NCBI GenBank assembly: GCA_036491755.1
Contig: DASXBJ010000031.1
Location: forward strand, 1 to 64,000
Source of the DNA: DASXBJ01 sp036491755
GTDB taxonomy: Bacteria > Chloroflexota > Dormibacteria > Dormibacterales > Dormibacteraceae
Direction of reading: 5' to 3'
DNA: 64,000 nucleotides
The notes under the pieces were generated by a model. The model did not search any database. It saw nothing but the letters and a program-made list of their open reading frames with translations, and had not been told where the DNA came from. Below are positions 60,594-64,000 of the stretch, piece by piece. The number at the start of each line of letters is the position of its first letter. Within the stretch, counting starts at the first letter, position 1. The position numbers and the translations under genes are program-made.

Positions 60594-61571
60594 ATGGCCA
60601 TCGAGCTCGCGCTGACTGAGGTCGCGACCGATGTCTTCGAGCTGCGCCTGCCGATTCCATTCGAGGACGGGCTGGTCAACGTTTTTCTGTTCGCCGACGG
60701 CAAGGAAGCCGACCTGCTCGACTGCGGGATGAACTCCGCGGAGTCGCTGGAGGCAATCCATTCCGCTGTTGCCCGCATCGGCGCCGGCAGGATCCGGAGG
60801 TTGGTCGTGACCCACATCCACCCGGACCATTACGGGGCGGCCGGGGCGCTGGCCGGCGAGGGCATGGCGGACCTGTACATCCACCGCCTCGAGGTCCCCC
60901 TCGTGCATCCGCGCTATGTCGAGCTCGACCACCTCGTCAGCGAAGTCCGCACGTATCTGCTGGTCAATGGCGTGCCGGAGGACGATGCGGAAATCCTGAG
61001 CAACTCGCAGCGCGCGCTGAGCCAGGTGGTCAAGACCGCCGATCCGTCGGTGCAGCTCGACGGCGCGGAGACCATCGTGATGGGCACGCGGCGCCTTCGT
61101 GTCGAATGGACACCGGGCCACTCGCCGGGGCACATCTGCCTGTACGACGCGCGGGAGGGCCTGCTGTTTGCCGGCGATCAGCTCCTGCCGGACCTCTCCC
61201 CGAACATCGGCCTCCATCCGCAGAGCACGCCTGACCCGCTGCATGAGTATCTCGACGGCCTCCGCAGGCTGGCCGCCTTCCGACCCCGGCTGGTGCTGCC
61301 TGCCCACGGCCGGCCGTTCACTGATGCCGCCGGCCGTGTCGACGAGTTGATCGCTCACCATGTCCGGCGCCTGGACCAGATCGTCGAGATCGTCGGCAGG
61401 CGGGGCCGCTCGGCGTGGGAGGTGGCGCTCGAGCTCTGGGGTGTTCGCGACCAGCTCTATGAGAAGCGGCTGGCGCTCCAGGAGGGTTTGGCGCACCTGC
61501 AGGCGCTGGCTGTCGAGTCGCGGCTCGAGAAAACGGTCACACCCGCTGCCGTCCGCTGGCGGAAACCTTGA
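60594..61571 (+). CDS. Metallo-beta-lactamase-fold hydrolase
   Basis: 325 residues. The metal-binding motif THIHPDHYGAAGAL (HxHxDH) is followed by WTPGHSPGHICLYDAREG (third His), LFAGDQLLPDLSP (Asp) and VLPAHGRPF (His), then a C-terminal helical domain. This layout occurs in glyoxalase II-like and quorum-quenching-type hydrolases. The substrate is unknown; a thioester is plausible given the context. The last 35 bases overlap the end of the opposing degV gene. Confidence 0.87.
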   Translation: MAIELALTEVATDVFELRLPIPFEDGLVNVFLFADGKEADLLDCGMNSAESLEAIHSAVARIGAGRIRRLVVTHIHPDHYGAAGALAGEGMADLYIHRLEVPLVHPRYVELDHLVSEVRTYLLVNGVPEDDAEILSNSQRALSQVVKTADPSVQLDGAETIVMGTRRLRVEWTPGHSPGHICLYDAREGLLFAGDQLLPDLSPNIGLHPQSTPDPLHEYLDGLRRLAAFRPRLVLPAHGRPFTDAAGRVDELIAHHVRRLDQIVEIVGRRGRSAWEVALELWGVRDQLYEKRLALQEGLAHLQALAVESRLEKTVTPAAVRWRKP

Positions 61572-62430
61572 TGCCAAGGGGCAGCAGCTCGGCCGGATAG
61601 CAGCCCACTCCGACCACCCCGGGACCGGCGTGCGCGCCGACGACGGGTCCGAGGTCATGAACGAGCAGCGTCTCCGCGATCGATTCCAGCTCGCGCGCGA
61701 CGCGTTCCGCATCGGATGCCGCGTCTGCATGGCCGACGATGACGCAGATTCCCTCGCCGCGGTCCACGGCCTTGCTCAGCGCCACGATCCGGTTGAGCGC
61801 GCGGTCCAAGGTGCGTACGCGCTCGAGCGGCGTGACCAGCCCATCGCGGATGCAAAGCACGGGCTTCACCTGGAGGACCGATCCCATCAACGCCCCGGCC
61901 CGCCCGATGCGCCCGCCGCGCCGCAGGAACTCGAGCGTCGCCACGGAGAAGTACGTCTCCACGCTGTCTCGCATCCCGACGATCCGGGACTCGATCGACG
62001 CTCCGTCAAGGCCCTCGGCCGCGAGCGCTGAGGCCGCGAGCGTCAGCAGCCCGAGCGACATCGAAACGACGTGAGAGTCGATGACGCGGACGCGCTTGGG
62101 GTCGACGATGTCGGCGGCCTGTCGTGCTGATGCGTACGTTCCGCTCAACCTCTCGGAGATGTGGATCGACACGATTTCCGAGTGGTCTGCGAGGAGTCGC
62201 TCGAAGGTTGTGGCGAACTGGCCGGGCGACGGTTGGGATGTGGTCGGGTGCGCCGTGGTCGCGGGGAGCCGCCGGTAGAACTCGGCGGGCGTGATGTCGA
62301 CGCCATCCAGCAGAGATCGGCCGTCGAAGTGAAGGGTCAGCGGCACGAGCGCTATCGAGTGTTTCGCCGCCAGGTCCGCCGGCAGGTCGCTGGTCGAATC
62401 GGAGACGACCGCCACTCGCGCCGCGTTCAA
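61537..62430 (-). CDS. DegV-family fatty-acid-binding protein
   Basis: 297 residues: VAVVSDSTSDLPADLAAKHS at the N-terminus, PLTLHFDGRSLLDGVDITP, TSQPSPGQF and IHISERLSGTYASARQAA, then the LEFLRRGGRIGRAGALMGSV segment. DegV/FakB proteins hold a fatty acid for phosphorylation by FakA; no fakA (DAK-domain) gene is in the window. The TTG start overlaps the MgtC-like gene stop (TTGA), so the two are co-translated. Confidence 0.9.
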   Translation of the reverse strand: MNAARVAVVSDSTSDLPADLAAKHSIALVPLTLHFDGRSLLDGVDITPAEFYRRLPATTAHPTTSQPSPGQFATTFERLLADHSEIVSIHISERLSGTYASARQAADIVDPKRVRVIDSHVVSMSLGLLTLAASALAAEGLDGASIESRIVGMRDSVETYFSVATLEFLRRGGRIGRAGALMGSVLQVKPVLCIRDGLVTPLERVRTLDRALNRIVALSKAVDRGEGICVIVGHADAASDAERVARELESIAETLLVHDLGPVVGAHAGPGVVGVGCYPAELLPLGIKVSASGRQRV

Positions 62431-62858
62431 TACGGCGCCTCGGTCGGTCGATCCTGGGGCGGCGGATCATCGGCCCGGCGGTACTTTCGGTGGCGCACAA
62501 ATCGATTCTCGATTGGCCTGATCGCGATCAGCATCACGATGACGATGATCGTGGTGAAGATGGCCACCGCGTAGTAGCCGAAGCCAACCGCCATGCCGAC
62601 CGACGCGGTGACCCATATCGACGCCGCGGTGGTCAGACCGCGGACGTCGATGCCCTGCCGCAGGATCGCGCCTGCGCCCAGGAATCCCACACCAGTCACG
62701 ATCTGGGCGGCGATCCTCGTCGGGTCGGCACGAGTGCCAAATGCAGGCTCGAGTCCGAGCGCGGTGAACATGCAGGACCCGGCGGCAATGAGCGCCATGG
62801 TCTTCATTCCCGCGGGGTGCCCCCTGAGCTCTCGCTCCGTACCGAGGGCGAGACCCAT
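62427..62858 (-). CDS. MgtC/SapB-family membrane protein
   Basis: 143 residues from ATG at 62858, with the family pattern GLALGTERELRGHPAGMKTM, AAQIVTGVGFLGAGAILRQG and VRGLTTAASIWVTASVGMAV and four hydrophobic segments. Homology to MgtC begins earlier: the in-frame stretch DYDIYLRILVALLMGLALG would complete the first membrane helix, but only a CTG (62912) is available there. MgtC proteins affect ATP synthase and growth in low Mg2+; most environmental members are uncharacterised. Likely co-transcribed with the upstream nuclease-like gene and degV. Confidence 0.85.
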   Translation of the reverse strand: MGLALGTERELRGHPAGMKTMALIAAGSCMFTALGLEPAFGTRADPTRIAAQIVTGVGFLGAGAILRQGIDVRGLTTAASIWVTASVGMAVGFGYYAVAIFTTIIVIVMLIAIRPIENRFVRHRKYRRADDPPPQDRPTEAPY

Positions 62859-62916
62859 CAGCAGGGCGACGAGGATCCGGAGGTAGATGTCGTAGTCGCC
62901 GCTTAGAGGCAGGTCC

Positions 62917-63513
62917 TCAGCCCCGGCCCGGCCGACCTCCGGGCTTGTCCTGCGCGCCGGGCTCGTCCTTCGTGCCGGGCTCGTCGGGAAGCTCCGGGAG
63001 GTCCAGGCTGTTCACAAAGTCGCGGAAAACCGCGAGCCGCTCATCATCCACCACCGTCTCCGAGTGCTCCTTCTCATCGGACGCCTCATCCGGATCGGGA
63101 ATGATCCCCGCGGACTCCATGACCTCGGAAGCGACAAAGATCGGGCACTCGACACGCACCGCGAGGGCGATGGCGTCCGACGGCCGCGCATCGAAGTCGA
63201 GGTCGCGGCCGTCCTGCTTGACGTAAAGGCGCGCGTAGAAGACCTGGTCGGCGAGGCGCGTGACGACGATCCGCCTGACGCTGATCCCCAGGTCGCCAAA
63301 CGCGGTCGCCATCAGGTCGTGCGTGAGAGGGCGGCCGAGCGGGTTGCCCGAGATCTTGCTGGCGATCGCCTGGGCCTCGAAGGAGCCGATCCATATGGGC
63401 AGATAGCGGTCGGCTTCCTTCTCTTTGAGGATGACCAGGTGCTGAGCAGTCGGCATGTGGATCCGAATGCTGTCCACTGACACCTCGATGAGGTTTTTCA
63501 TCCTCGGGTCCAT
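62917..63513 (-). CDS. Bifunctional nuclease family protein (DUF151)
   Basis: 198 residues. The DUF151 core is visible: VSVDSIRIHMPTAQHLVILK, LPIWIGSFEAQAIA, GRPLTHDLMATAFGDLGISV and FDARPSDAIALAVRVECPIF. An acidic linker and a tail of three Asp-Glu/Lys-Pro-Gly hexapeptides follow (tandem 18-base repeats near 62940-62990). Family members are DNA/RNA-binding proteins with reported nuclease activity, but the function is unsettled. ATG at 63513; ATG at 63501 is possible. Confidence 0.88.
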   Translation of the reverse strand: MDPRMKNLIEVSVDSIRIHMPTAQHLVILKEKEADRYLPIWIGSFEAQAIASKISGNPLGRPLTHDLMATAFGDLGISVRRIVVTRLADQVFYARLYVKQDGRDLDFDARPSDAIALAVRVECPIFVASEVMESAGIIPDPDEASDEKEHSETVVDDERLAVFRDFVNSLDLPELPDEPGTKDEPGAQDKPGGRPGRG

Positions 63514-63596
63514 ATTACCCTCCGGACCTTGGAGTTCCTGGGAATTGAACTCGGGCCTGCTCCGAGCCCTCGCACGGGCGAACGTAGACTTCTGTG

Positions 63597-64000
63597 GTGG
63601 CTAAGGGAAGGCGCGGGCGAGTCGTCCTGATCGACGCCCACAGCCTCATCTACCGAGCGTTTTTCGCGCTGCCGCCGATGAGCACCTCGGACGGCCAGGT
63701 GACCAATGCGGTGTACGGGTTCACCTCGATGCTGGCCATCGTGCTCGCCTCCCGGCCGGAGTATGCGGTGGCGGCCTTCGACGTCGGCGCGCCGACCTTT
63801 CGGTCCAAGGAGTACGTGGAGTACAAGGCCGGCCGCCGCGCCATGCCCGACGACCTGCGGCCGCAGATCGAAAAGGTTCGCGACGTGCTGCAATCCTTTG
63901 CGATCCCGATTTACGCGATCGAGGGTTTCGAGGCAGACGACCTCATCGGCACGATGTCGCGGATGGCCGAGGAGCGGGGCCACGCCGTGACGATCGTGTC
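63597..64000 (+). CDS. polA: DNA polymerase I, N-terminal part (runs off the window)
   Basis: The visible 134 codons are the start of the 5'-3' exonuclease (FEN) domain: VVLIDAHSLIYRAFFALP, NAVYGFTSMLAIVLASRP, VAAFDVGAPTFRSKEYVEYK and IEGFEADDLIGTMSRMAEE carry the metal-site acids. Start is GTG at 63597 (GTG at 63594 possible). It fills gaps and removes primers. Divergent from the DUF151 gene. The remainder is beyond base 64000. Confidence 0.94.
   Translation, partial: MAKGRRGRVVLIDAHSLIYRAFFALPPMSTSDGQVTNAVYGFTSMLAIVLASRPEYAVAAFDVGAPTFRSKEYVEYKAGRRAMPDDLRPQIEKVRDVLQSFAIPIYAIEGFEADDLIGTMSRMAEERGHAVTIV

Noticed and set aside
1..64000. CRISPR arrays, insertion sequences, integrases and prophage genes
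   Set aside because: I looked for spaced direct repeats and for transposase, integrase or phage proteins and found none.

Overview
The window is a high-GC (clearly above 60%) bacterial chromosome segment with tightly packed, often overlapping genes, many GTG/TTG starts and no phage, insertion sequence or CRISPR array that I can see. A full gatCAB operon, tandem Flp pilins of the 'QGMVEYALIL' type, a TRAP (MtrB) homologue, an unlinked 5S rRNA gene and soil-type lipid and aromatic CoA metabolism suggest a Terrabacteria lineage near Chloroflexota or Dormibacterota. That placement is inference from gene content, not from a phylogenetic marker.

Layout. 1-9.6 kb: 3' part of ligA, two small membrane proteins, gatC-gatA-gatB, a PHP hydrolase, an RNA uracil methyltransferase and an aminotransferase. 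9.7-14 kb: dnaE, mtrB (TRAP), a rhodanese and tRNA-Thr(GGT). 14-14.9 kb: a SAM methyltransferase frame interrupted by two consecutive TGA codons, followed directly by a SECIS-like hairpin. 14.9-26.9 kb: a large signalling block with a class III cyclase, receivers, a histidine-kinase-like protein without its phospho-acceptor His, a normal sensor kinase, and a minus-strand chemosensory run (LuxR-type regulator, chemoreceptor, CheW, CheA-receiver, CheR-TPR, receiver-CpaE/TadZ-type ATPase). 27-34 kb: HtrA protease, ABC exporter, bS21, a lone 5S rRNA gene with its own -10 and terminator, a flippase, a GT2 glycosyltransferase and HtpX. 34-39.8 kb: a 1028-residue transporter-HEAT-cNMP fusion, xseB-xseA and moaA. 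39.8-46.4 kb: crotonase, isomerase, thiolase, menaquinone-type methyltransferase, and an opposing operon of TetR, a HepI-like small protein and a YjbQ-prenyl diphosphate synthase fusion, then KDPG aldolase. 46.4-54.2 kb: two tiny Flp pilins, hcrB/hcrA/hcrC for a 4-hydroxybenzoyl-CoA-reductase-type enzyme, a HAD protein, aroC and a two-subunit CoA-transferase. 54.2-64 kb: secreted and regulatory small proteins, rsgA, crotonase, aldehyde dehydrogenase, DksA-like protein, lipoprotein, SCP2 protein, MBL hydrolase, DegV, MgtC, a bifunctional-nuclease-type protein and the 5' end of polA.

How the parts may work together. The chemosensory run has receptor, coupling protein, kinase and methyltransferase but no cheB or flagellar gene, and it ends in a receiver fused to a TadZ/CpaE-like ATPase. 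With Flp pilins in the same window, control of a Tad-type pilus is more likely than control of swimming. The prenyl synthase operon converges on the menaquinone/ubiquinone methyltransferase, so both probably serve quinone formation. Crotonases, thiolase, CoA-transferase, aldehyde dehydrogenase, SCP2 and the Hcr-type molybdoenzyme point to use of aromatic, fatty or sterol-like acids as CoA esters.

The strongest leads for something new are the tandem-TGA methyltransferase with a SECIS-like hairpin, the YjbQ-prenyl synthase fusion with its small partner, TRAP outside the bacilli, the chemosensory-TadZ operon, and several genes whose homology begins upstream of any ATG/GTG/TTG, often at a CTG.
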